From Chloroflexota bacterium (GTDB lineage Bacteria > Chloroflexota > Anaerolineae > 4572-78 > J111), in the NCBI GenBank assembly GCA_016860845.1, contig BOKF01000046.1:4426-68425 (forward strand): 64,000 nt of DNA, in the 5' to 3' direction. How positions within the stretch are numbered: the first letter of the stretch is position 1; each line of letters opens with the position of its first letter. The notes below the pieces were generated by a model. That model was given only the letters and a program-made list of their open reading frames with translations, did no database searches and had not been told where the DNA came from. Of this stretch, positions 15,828-23,275 are shown piece after piece. Made by a program: the position numbers and the translations under genes.

Positions 15828-15912
15828 CAGAGAAACACGGAGAAGATACAGAGCTTCGCGGAGATTTCTCTGTGATTCTTTGTGCTTGCTCTGCGAAACT
15901 CTGTGTTCCCGC
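15828..15912. repeat. imperfect palindromic repeat (CACGGAGAAGATACAGAG type)
   Basis: Interleaved complementary words such as GCAGAG/CTCTGC and ACACGGAG against CTCTGTG give a long imperfect inverted repeat between two convergent genes. A related copy is at 39563-39668. Confidence 0.6.
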
Positions 15913-15952
15913 TTTACCGATTTGATTTTGAACTTTCGTCACTTCGGACTCC

Positions 15953-16987
15953 CTACCCCTCGAAGAGTGAAATCGCGGCCGGATCGAGCCAGAGTGTGAT
16001 TTGGTTATCAGTGGATGATAAAGGTGTTCGGGGCATTTCAAAAGTGAGAATCTGACCGGCTACCGATAGAGTCATCTGATAAAAGCGGCCCCGAAAGAGC
16101 GAAGCCACTACATCCCCGGTTAAGGCTATATCACTGACCGGCTCCAGCGAGGCCGCTTCCGGCCGGATCAGGACGGTCACCGGCGTTCCCGGCGGATACT
16201 GCTCCGCCGCCCGAAGCGACCAGACACCCAACGCGGTCTCGACCCGCCCCTCTGGCTGGCAGACGCCGGGCAGCAAGTTGGTGAAGCCCAAAAATTGGGC
16301 CACAAAAGGTGTCGCCGGCTGGTAATAGAGCTGCTCCGGCGGGCCATCCTGCTCGATCCGCCCCCGGTTCATGACCACTACCCGGTCGGCCACAGCGAAA
16401 GCCTCGGTTTGGTCGTGGGTCACATAAATGGAGGTCAGCCCCAGCCCCTTGAGAATCTGGCGGATTTCCAGCATCAACCGCTCCCGCAGCGCCCGGTCTA
16501 AGGCTCCCAGCGGTTCATCGAGCATCAGCAGGCGCGGGCCGGGGGCCAGACTGCGAGCCAGGGCCACCCGCTGCCGTTCGCCTCCCGATAGGCTGTCCAC
16601 GTTCCGCCGCTCAAAGCCGGCCAGCCCGACCAGAGCCAGCATCTCCTGGACTCTGGCCTGAATCGCCTCTGCTCGCGGCCACTGCTGCAAGCCAAAGGCA
16701 ACATTCTGCCCGACGTTTTTATGGGGAAAGAGGGCAAATTCCTGGAACATCAGCCCAAACCCGCGCTGGTGAGGCGGCACGGCGGAAATATCCTGCCCCT
16801 CAAAATAGACATGGCCGCTGTCCGGCGTTTCCAGTCCGGCAATCAACCGGAGCAGCGTCGTTTTGCCGCAGCCGGAAGGGCCAAGCAGGCACAAAATCTG
16901 GCCCTCGTCAAGAGCCAGACTGACCTCAACGAGGGCCGGGATATTGGCAAAAGATTTGGAGAGATAGTCAACTTCAAGCAGGGACAG
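15953..16987 (-). CDS. ABC transporter ATPase of the Fe3+/spermidine type, probable CTG start
   Basis: Walker A GPSGCGKTT, Q-loop MFQEFALFPH, signature LSGGERQRVALA, Walker B LLMLDEPLGALD, switch His in VTHDQTEA and a C-terminal TOBE-like domain (IRPEAASLEP) place it with FbpC/PotA-type importer ATPases. The frame continues upstream of the first ordinary start codon (a TTG inside the Walker region). The natural N-terminus (M)SLLEVDYLSKSF begins at a CTG at 16987, with GGAG 7 nt before it. No ATG, GTG or TTG occurs earlier in frame. A 26-codon leader ORF ends 4 nt before the CTG. No permease or binding protein is adjacent, so the substrate is unknown. Confidence 0.8.
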   Translation of the reverse strand: MSLLEVDYLSKSFANIPALVEVSLALDEGQILCLLGPSGCGKTTLLRLIAGLETPDSGHVYFEGQDISAVPPHQRGFGLMFQEFALFPHKNVGQNVAFGLQQWPRAEAIQARVQEMLALVGLAGFERRNVDSLSGGERQRVALARSLAPGPRLLMLDEPLGALDRALRERLMLEIRQILKGLGLTSIYVTHDQTEAFAVADRVVVMNRGRIEQDGPPEQLYYQPATPFVAQFLGFTNLLPGVCQPEGRVETALGVWSLRAAEQYPPGTPVTVLIRPEAASLEPVSDIALTGDVVASLFRGRFYQMTLSVAGQILTFEMPRTPLSSTDNQITLWLDPAAISLFEG

Positions 16988-16991
16988 AGGG

Positions 16992-17072
16992 TTACTCCGA
17001 GTATGTCCCCTTGCCGGGAGCTGACCATTGCCGCAGGGGCAATGCTGTCGTTGAGATTGCTTTTAGCGCCAT
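16992..17072 (-). CDS. 26-residue leader ORF with strong ribosome site
   Basis: AAAGGAGGTAAATTGT precedes an ATG at 17072. The frame MALKAISTTALPLRQWSAPG continues for six more residues to TAA at 16992-16994, 4 nt before the CTG start of the ABC ATPase. The ribosome site sits in a small palindrome CCTCC-AAA-GGAGG that could mask it. It may be a coupling leader peptide. Alternatively it is the displaced original N-terminus of the ATPase after a frameshift. Confidence 0.45.
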   Translation of the reverse strand: MALKAISTTALPLRQWSAPGKGTYSE

Positions 17073-17187
17073 ACAATTTACCTCCTTTGGAGGGATTCTA
17101 CTTCATTACTGAAAAAGGTCAATAGCATGAGCGGCGATACTATATGCTTCACGTATGTAGGAGTTCAGCCGGTTACGTCAAGTGGGA

Positions 17188-17216
17188 ATAAAAAACGTCC
17201 CATCTACGTGGGACGT
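17188..17216 (-). terminator. rho-independent terminator of the CBM48 gene
   Basis: On the minus strand an 8-bp stem ACGTCCCA / TGGGACGT with a 6-nt loop is followed by a run of six Ts, about 28 nt past the stop. Confidence 0.85.
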
Positions 17217-17243
17217 CTCTTTGGCGCGATAATCGCTTTAGGT

Positions 17244-17546
17244 TTAGTTGTTGTAGGTCACAACAACCGAGTTTTCGCCGTCAATGTTGTTGGGCACATA
17301 CTTGTCGGCCTGGGGGTCGTTATACCACTCCCCATCGTTTACCAAATACCGGTACTGGTATTCGTGGTTTTGCTCTACTTCAACAGTGGCTTTCCAGACA
17401 CCCTTAACCTTACTCATTGGGTTCTTGCTGGCATCCCAGCCGTTGAACTCGCCGACCACGCTGGCTCGCTTGGCGGCCACATCGTCCGGCAAGTAGAACG
17501 TCACCTGGCAACTCTTTTTGGATTTGATGAATTTTTTGTTTAACAT
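17244..17546 (-). CDS. single-domain CBM48 (isoamylase N-terminal-like) protein
   Basis: This 100-residue protein begins MLNKKFIKSKKSC after AGGAGGTAAA; the upstream codons of the longer frame are excluded by this ribosome site. Nearly the whole sequence is one glycogen-binding beta-sandwich of the CBM48/AMPK-beta type: VTFYLPDDVAAKRASVVGEF, NGWDASKNPM, GVWKATVEV, YQYRYLVNDGEWYNDPQADK and a final VPNNIDGENSVV. It has no catalytic domain and no signal peptide. Stand-alone members probably bind storage glucan in the cytoplasm; partners are unknown. It is monocistronic with a terminator. Confidence 0.85.
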   Translation of the reverse strand: MLNKKFIKSKKSCQVTFYLPDDVAAKRASVVGEFNGWDASKNPMSKVKGVWKATVEVEQNHEYQYRYLVNDGEWYNDPQADKYVPNNIDGENSVVVTYNN

Positions 17547-17707
17547 TTTACCTCCTGCTACGGTCAACGTCATTCTTCTTACTCATCGCCGTTGATTCTA
17601 AGGGGCTGACGCTTTGGTGGATTATTAACGAATAATCACTATAACTGAAGCCTTTAGCTTTGGCAAATCTTTGCCCTTCGATTCAATTTTTGCCAACTCT
17701 GCCTAGA

Positions 17708-17735
17708 TTGACTATCATACCTTTTAGTCTATAGC
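17708..17735 (+). promoter_or_regulatory. promoter of the 17779-26301 glycosyltransferase run
   Basis: TTGACT (17708) and TATAGC (17730) are separated by 16 nt. The gene start is 44 nt farther, beyond a terminator-like hairpin. Confidence 0.45.
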
Positions 17736-17767
17736 CCGCCCATCTCGCGGCGGGCTGGTTTTTGGTT
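17733..17767 (+). terminator. terminator-like leader hairpin (possible attenuator)
   Basis: AGCCCGCC / GGCGGGCT (17733-17740 with 17749-17756) is followed by GGTTTTTGGTT. It lies between the promoter and the ribosome site TTGGGAG of the next gene. With no gene upstream on this strand it looks like a leader structure. Confidence 0.5.
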
Positions 17768-17778
17768 GGGAGTCATCT

Positions 17779-20700
17779 TTGTCTTCACCGCAAACTGAAC
17801 TACGCTGGACTCGCTGGCTGGAATGGGCCATCCTGATTGCCATTGTGGCCCTGGCCGCCTTTTTGCGTTACTGGCGACTTGAAGAAGTCCCGCCCGGCTT
17901 CAACTCCGACGAAGCCGTTGGGGCGATGGGCGGGCTGACCACCTTGCGCGAGGGTCTGCGCTACTCCTATGAAGGCCAGGGCGGCGGCGGCGCCCTCGGA
18001 TTTTATTTTGTGGCCGCCTCTTTTTATCTCTTTGGACCCTCTATTGCTGCCGCACGAGGGATTGCCGCCTGGGCCGGGGTGGTCAGCGTGTTTGCCAATT
18101 ATTGGGCGGTTCGAGAAGTGTTTCGGCTCGAAGGGTTGACCCGCGCCCGTATTTTAGCAGGACTCTCCACCCTGGGCCTGGCACTGTCGCTCTGGCACAT
18201 GCAGGCCAGCCGGGTCGTCTTTGCCGGCATTGGCGTCCCTTTTCTTATGCTGCCCTCGGTCTACTTCCTGTGGCTGGGGCTGAATCAGACCCCCCTCCCC
18301 TCTCAGGGGAGGGGTTGGGGGAGGGGTCGGCTGTGGCCTTTTGTCGTCAGCGGCATCTTCCTGGGGGCATTGATGTACATTTACCTGTCCGGCATCTTCG
18401 CCCCCCTGTTTTATGCGGCGTTCTTCATCGCCCAGTGGCTGCTGGTCAAACTCTGGCAAAAATTACCACAGATTTCATTTCTAAATATCAATCTAAAATC
18501 CACGCCCGTCAGACGGGCAGTCCAAAATCTAAAATCCCTTCTCCCACCCGAAGCCTACCTGACCAGCCGCTTTTGGCAGCTCTTTGCCACCGGCCTGACC
18601 GCGGCGCTGCTGTTATTACCCCTCGTCTATGTACTGCTCGCCCGGCCCGAACTGGAGCCGGGCACAACCCGGGCCAGCCAGGCGATTTTCCTTAACCCCC
18701 AAATCAATCGAGGCGATCCCTGGGGCTTGCTCTGGCGCAGCATTATTGGGAACTTTGGCGCGTACGGGATCTCTCTAAGTTGGTTCACCGGCCAGCCACC
18801 GGCCCTGAGTATCCCTGCCCCGGTGGCCCTTTGTGTCTTTCTGGGTTTTCTCGTCGCCCTGTGGCACGGCTTGCGCGGGCGAGCAGTTTATCTCTTTGTC
18901 CTGCTCTGGTTCGTGATGATGCTCCTGCCCAGTATTTTCTCGCCCGATGTTATCCCGCACAATCTTCGTACCATTGGCGCAACGACGCCCGTTTACGTCT
19001 TCGCGGCTATTTTTGTGGTCTGGCTTTTTGAGCTGATGTGGACCTTGGGCCAGCGTTGGCTACAACCTCGATTGGGACCCGTAACCTTCCCTTGGCTCGC
19101 CCGCGGACTCACCTTAGCCTTGGCCTTAGCCTTAGCCTGGACTTTCTGGCAAACCAGCGCCCACAGCTTTTACCAATACTTTTACCTTTTCCCCAAAACC
19201 AATGACGCCCAGGCCGCCTACCACGTCTACGCGGTCAAGATGGCCGAGGAAATCAACCGTGAGCCGAGCGCCGAGGTGGCTTTTATTCTGCCTCGCAACA
19301 CCGCTGCCGGCGATATTGCCCGTAACTTTACCACCGATTTTCTGACCGAGCTGGCCCAACCGCCAGCGGCCCATTACTGGGTGGTTGATAACGAAGCCAC
19401 CTTGCCCGCCGATTTGACCGCCGCCGCGGCCCGGCATAGTACTCTGCGCGTGGTCAAGTGGAAAACCTCCAAGCATACCGGGGCCGATCCCAAGCAGGTC
19501 ATACCCTACTACCTGGAAAAATTCGGCCACTATGATCGGACCGACACCTTTGAGTTCTTCGATATTGACACCTACGTGCTGGACACGCCCTCTCCCGATT
19601 TTAGCGCGGCAGAAAAATTAGAGCCAGCGTCTCTTGATTTTGGCGGCCAGCTTCGCCTGAGCGGCTATGCCCTGGGTGACGCCGGTGATGCGGCCCACGT
19701 AGCCGACCCCCAGGCTCGCAGCAACGACCTGCTCTGGCTGCGCCTGGCCTGGCAAAAAACGGCGAATCAACCCGAAAATCTCAAGGTTTCGGTCCAGATT
19801 TATACGGGGGCCGGCCAACTGGTTACCCAGATTGACAAGCTGCTCCAGAGCAACATCCTCCAGGTTGGCAGTGCCAGGTGGCCCCTGGACGCTCACGAGG
19901 ATACCTATTTTCTCATTCCTATCCCACCCGCCACCCCGCCCGGCTCCTACGCCCTGCGGCTGGCCGTTTATGGGGAAGAGTCGCTGGCCCGGCTGCCGGT
20001 AGCCAATGCCAGCGCAGTCGAAGGGGGGGCGGTCGCTCTCACTGATTTTACCGTAATGCCGGCCCTGCAACCGGCTGACCCTGCCGACCTCAAACTGGCT
20101 TTGCCGATCAAACAAGAGTTGCTGCCCGGTCTGACCCTGGTGGGTTTTGAAACCCTGCCCGGCAAAACCGTTCGCTCCGGCGACGAGGTGGGCGCTTCGC
20201 TCATCTGGAAAAGTGGTGATGCGCCGCTGGCGGACAAGCTGGACATGTCCTTTGCAGTGAAAGCTGCCACCGGCGACGACGAATGGCCCCTATCCGTACC
20301 GGTGGGGTTGGCCGGAGACTACCCCACCAACCGCTGGCAGCCGGGCGACGTGCTGCGCGGCTGGCTGACCGCCCGTATCCCGCCCACCCTTGAACCTGGC
20401 TTGTATAAATTGAGGCTCCGCCTGACTTCTGCCGGTAAACCTGACGCAGAGGTCGAGGTCCTGCCCATTGGCGATTTTCAAATTGAAGGCTGGCCGCGCA
20501 ATTTCGACCCGCCGCAGCCGCACGTTGAAATCGGCGCCAACTTTAATGGTCAAGCGACCCTCGTTGGTCTTGATATTAATAATCCAGAGTCCAAAGTCGA
20601 AAATCTAAAACCGGGCGACACGCTCACGGCCCAACTCTACTGGCGGGCCGAGGCTGAGTTTGAGCAGAATTACACCGCTTTCGTCCACCTGATTGGTCCA

Positions 20701-20955
20701 GATGGGCTGCTCTACGGTCAGGTTGACCAGCCTCCCGGCGCGGGCGCATTTCCTACCACCGGCTGGCTCCCCGGCGAGTACATCGCCGACGCTTATGCTA
20801 TTCCCGTTGCGCCCGATGCTCCTTCGGGCGATTACCATGTCGAAATTGGTCTGTATGACCCCGACACTGGCCAGCGTCTGCCGGTGTCCGGCCCGGATTG
20901 CCCATCCACGCCTTGTGATGATAAAGTATTACTGCCCGGCCTGGCGGTGAAGTAA
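17779..20955 (+). CDS. GT39/PMT-like membrane glycosyltransferase with C-terminal beta-sandwich domains
   Basis: This 1058-residue protein starts at a TTG with GGGAG 7 nt upstream. After a membrane helix (residues 13-28), the loop RLEEVPPGFNSDEAVGAM has the acidic motif of GT39-type catalytic loops. About eleven more hydrophobic segments reach residue ~480. The soluble remainder holds two or three beta-sandwich modules; the last has YTAFVHLIGPDGLLYGQVD, TGWLPGEYIADAY and GDYHVEIGLYDPDTGQRLPV. It probably transfers sugar from a polyprenyl phosphate carrier on the outer face of the membrane. Two repeat insertions are translated (QTPLPSQGRGWGRGR and LKSTPVRRAVQNLKS). Its stop overlaps the next start (TAATG). 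Confidence 0.78.
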   Translation: MSSPQTELRWTRWLEWAILIAIVALAAFLRYWRLEEVPPGFNSDEAVGAMGGLTTLREGLRYSYEGQGGGGALGFYFVAASFYLFGPSIAAARGIAAWAGVVSVFANYWAVREVFRLEGLTRARILAGLSTLGLALSLWHMQASRVVFAGIGVPFLMLPSVYFLWLGLNQTPLPSQGRGWGRGRLWPFVVSGIFLGALMYIYLSGIFAPLFYAAFFIAQWLLVKLWQKLPQISFLNINLKSTPVRRAVQNLKSLLPPEAYLTSRFWQLFATGLTAALLLLPLVYVLLARPELEPGTTRASQAIFLNPQINRGDPWGLLWRSIIGNFGAYGISLSWFTGQPPALSIPAPVALCVFLGFLVALWHGLRGRAVYLFVLLWFVMMLLPSIFSPDVIPHNLRTIGATTPVYVFAAIFVVWLFELMWTLGQRWLQPRLGPVTFPWLARGLTLALALALAWTFWQTSAHSFYQYFYLFPKTNDAQAAYHVYAVKMAEEINREPSAEVAFILPRNTAAGDIARNFTTDFLTELAQPPAAHYWVVDNEATLPADLTAAAARHSTLRVVKWKTSKHTGADPKQVIPYYLEKFGHYDRTDTFEFFDIDTYVLDTPSPDFSAAEKLEPASLDFGGQLRLSGYALGDAGDAAHVADPQARSNDLLWLRLAWQKTANQPENLKVSVQIYTGAGQLVTQIDKLLQSNILQVGSARWPLDAHEDTYFLIPIPPATPPGSYALRLAVYGEESLARLPVANASAVEGGAVALTDFTVMPALQPADPADLKLALPIKQELLPGLTLVGFETLPGKTVRSGDEVGASLIWKSGDAPLADKLDMSFAVKAATGDDEWPLSVPVGLAGDYPTNRWQPGDVLRGWLTARIPPTLEPGLYKLRLRLTSAGKPDAEVEVLPIGDFQIEGWPRNFDPPQPHVEIGANFNGQATLVGLDINNPESKVENLKPGDTLTAQLYWRAEAEFEQNYTAFVHLIGPDGLLYGQVDQPPGAGAFPTTGWLPGEYIADAYAIPVAPDAPSGDYHVEIGLYDPDTGQRLPVSGPDCPSTPCDDKVLLPGLAVK
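18292..18328. repeat. inverted CCCCTCCCC / GGGGAGGGG repeat in CDS
   Basis: CCCCTCCCCTCTCAGGGGAGG and a further GGGGAGGGG unit form a potential hairpin inside the reading frame, translated as QTPLPSQGRGWGRGR. Confidence 0.75.
18490..18537 (+). repeat. 45-bp composite repeat, in-frame copy
   Basis: A palindromic core CACGCCCGTCAGACGGGCAG is flanked by AAAATCT-type heptamers. A reverse-oriented copy is at 32576-32619. Confidence 0.8.
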
Positions 20956-23219
20956 TGGCGACGCGATCACAACCCATTCATCCTCGCCTCCTCGCCTCTT
21001 CGTCTCTTCGCCTCCTGGCTGCTTCGCCTCCTCGCCTCTTACTCCCTATCCTAATGCTGGCCAACTTCACCTATTTCGGCCTGTACGCCAGCCAGCGTCA
21101 TTTGGCCTTTGAAACCGGCGCTTTCGACGTGGGTGTTTACACCCAGCCCTTATGGAATTTCATCCACGGGCGCGATTTTGCAGTTTCCATCATCGAAGAT
21201 AACGGGCCTATCCGCTGGGCTACTCATGTAGAACCCATCCTGTTCCTCATTGCGCCCCTTTACGCCCTCTGGCCCGACCCGCGCACGCTGCTGTGGCTGC
21301 AAGTCGCCGGGATGAGCCTGGCGGCGCTGCCGCTCTATGCTCTGGCCGCCCGCCGCCTGCACAGCGAGTGGATCGCCCTGGTTGTCGTCCTGGCTTATTT
21401 TTTGATGCCCGCCACCGAAGCCGTCACCCTGTTCGACTTCCATGCCGTCACCTTTGCCCCGCTCTTTCTCTTCTCAGCCATCTACTTTTTGGAACGCGCC
21501 CTGGCAGGGCAGGGAGTAAGCTTCTGGCTGTGGCCGGAGGAACAAATCGGCGAATCAGCGAGTCAGCGAATGGCGAACACTCCACTAAGCACAGATCAGG
21601 CAATAGCCAGTGACCAGGGAACTTCATCTTTTCAGTCTGCCATCCGCCATCCGCCATCTGCTATCCTCTATCTTCTATCTTCTATCTTCTTCCTCCTCGC
21701 TCTCTCCACCAAAGAAGACATCTCGCTACACGTGTTTATGATCGGCCTGTACCTGGTGGTGCTGCGCCGTAGGTGGTGGGAAGGGGGTCTGCTGGTGGTG
21801 GTTGGCCTGGCCTGGTTTTATGTCACGTTTCAGGTGATCATTCCGGCTTACCGGACGGCGGGAGGACAATCTATCTATGCGGCCTGGTTTGAAACGCTGG
21901 GTCACACCCCGCTGGAAATTGCGCTCTCGCCTTTGACCAAACCCGATCAAGTTCTGGCCCTGATCTTTCGCCCCGGCAGCTTCCCGGCGCTGGGAATGAT
22001 AACCGTTCCCCTGGCCCTGCTGCCCTGGCTTGGCTTGCCCCTCTTCGTCCTGGCGGCCCCGTCGCTGGCCTTTTCCCTGTTGAGCCAAAACCCAACCCTC
22101 CGTCAGCTCGAAACCTGGCACTACGCCGCCCCCATGCTGCCTTTTGTGATGTTGGGCGCAATTGATGGCCTGGCTCGCGCCAATTATTGGATGTCACGTA
22201 TCAAGTATCAGCTTTCAAATGAGGAAAATCACGCATCACGCATCACATATCACGCCTCACGCCTCCCGCCTTACCTCTTCCCCCTTCTCCTCCTCATCAC
22301 CTCTCTCACCTACCACAACCTGCGCGGCTACTCTCCTTTCGCACAACTATCTGAGTGGCCGGAGGTGACGCCGCATCACCAGTTGGGCCGCGAGTTGGCG
22401 GCGACCATCCCTGGCGATGCCAGCGTCCTCGCCCAGGCCCAACTTGTGCCTTATGTCGCCCATCGCTACAAACTCGGCATTTGGAGCGGCCCCCTTTTAA
22501 CCGATTACGACACCATCTGGCTCGACCTCAGCCATCCCAAATTTCCCAACCGTTTCAACGCCCATGGCGACTTGCTGACCGGCCTGACCATTGAGCCGGA
22601 GTTTGGCTTTGCCGCCGCCACAGATGGCTACCTCCTGCTCAAAAAAGGCGCGCCGCGTATCCCTATCCCGGCTGAGCTTTTCACCTTCACCCAGTTTGAC
22701 CGGTTACCCGCTGCGGCGCAGCCCTTCGAGGCCACCTTTGGCGATGCCTTCAAGCTGGTCGGCGTTAAGCCGGAAGTGCGCCGCCTGGCGACTTCGGAAA
22801 CGGAGCCGCAGGTGGTGCTCTATTTTGAGGTTCTGCAGCAGCCTAGTGAGGATTATCACCTGTTTCTCTATCTGCTCGACAGCGCCGGCCAGACTATCGG
22901 CGCGACCGACTACCCGCAGCCGGCCCTCTTCTGGTGGCCGACCTCGCGCTGGCAGGCCGGCGACCGGCGCCAGGTACGCGTCAATACCATCCCCTGGTGG
23001 ACCGGCGATAAAAGCGATTTTGCCTATGCCCTTGGCCTGAGCCGCAGCAATGACCCCTGGGATGTATCAGCCCGTTTGCCTGTCACCCTGGGCAGCGAGG
23101 CCAATCATCCTGCCGGTGCGCAAATCCTGGATGGCGGCACTCTGCTCACCCTCACTGCCTTCCATCGTTTTGCCGGTCTCCCTTACCCCAAACCGCTGAC
23201 CGAAATAGGGAGTAAGTAG
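20955..23219 (+). CDS. DUF2079 family membrane protein with C-terminal soluble domain
   Basis: This 754-residue protein has DUF2079 hallmarks: FETGAFDVGVYTQPLWNF, the HVEPILFLIAPLYALW loop, and LFDFHAVTFAPLFLFSA, with about ten membrane segments to residue ~450. The C-terminal ~250 residues are soluble and end with a beta-sandwich-like module (EDYHLFLYLLDSAGQTIG). The first 25 residues are largely encoded by octamer repeats, and two heptamer arrays encode loops near residues 200-235 and 415-430. It overlaps the preceding gene by one base (TAATG) and is cotranscribed with it. GT-C-type transferase activity is inferred. Confidence 0.82.
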   Translation: MATRSQPIHPRLLASSSLRLLAASPPRLLLPILMLANFTYFGLYASQRHLAFETGAFDVGVYTQPLWNFIHGRDFAVSIIEDNGPIRWATHVEPILFLIAPLYALWPDPRTLLWLQVAGMSLAALPLYALAARRLHSEWIALVVVLAYFLMPATEAVTLFDFHAVTFAPLFLFSAIYFLERALAGQGVSFWLWPEEQIGESASQRMANTPLSTDQAIASDQGTSSFQSAIRHPPSAILYLLSSIFFLLALSTKEDISLHVFMIGLYLVVLRRRWWEGGLLVVVGLAWFYVTFQVIIPAYRTAGGQSIYAAWFETLGHTPLEIALSPLTKPDQVLALIFRPGSFPALGMITVPLALLPWLGLPLFVLAAPSLAFSLLSQNPTLRQLETWHYAAPMLPFVMLGAIDGLARANYWMSRIKYQLSNEENHASRITYHASRLPPYLFPLLLLITSLTYHNLRGYSPFAQLSEWPEVTPHHQLGRELAATIPGDASVLAQAQLVPYVAHRYKLGIWSGPLLTDYDTIWLDLSHPKFPNRFNAHGDLLTGLTIEPEFGFAAATDGYLLLKKGAPRIPIPAELFTFTQFDRLPAAAQPFEATFGDAFKLVGVKPEVRRLATSETEPQVVLYFEVLQQPSEDYHLFLYLLDSAGQTIGATDYPQPALFWWPTSRWQAGDRRQVRVNTIPWWTGDKSDFAYALGLSRSNDPWDVSARLPVTLGSEANHPAGAQILDGGTLLTLTAFHRFAGLPYPKPLTEIGSK
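20985..21052. repeat. octanucleotide array TCGCCTCT at the N-terminus of a CDS
   Basis: About eight units of period 8 (TCGCCTCC, TCGCCTCT, TCGTCTCT, TCGCCTCC and variants) are translated as the Leu/Ala/Ser/Arg-rich N-terminus. Confidence 0.8.
21636..21692. repeat. heptanucleotide array drifting from ATCCGCC to ATCTTCT
   Basis: Seven or eight 7-nt units in order (CTGCCAT, CCGCCAT, CCGCCAT, CTGCTAT, CCTCTAT, CTTCTAT, CTTCTAT, CTTCTTC) show a gradual change along the array. They lie inside the DUF2079 frame. Confidence 0.85.
22228..22268. repeat. heptanucleotide array CACGCAT in CDS
   Basis: Units CACGCAT, CACGCAT, CACATAT, CACGCCT, CACGCCT lie in frame and encode HASRITYHASR. Confidence 0.85.
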
Positions 23220-23275
23220 TAGGTAGTAGGTAGTAGGTAGTATGGATCACGCATCACGCATCACGCATTACGCAT
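23216..23275. repeat. two abutting heptamer arrays at a gene junction
   Basis: GTAGTAG units (three to four) from 23217 occupy the ribosome-site position. They are followed from about 23245 by CACGCAT/TACGCAT units that encode the first residues of the next protein (DHASRITHYA). Confidence 0.85.
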
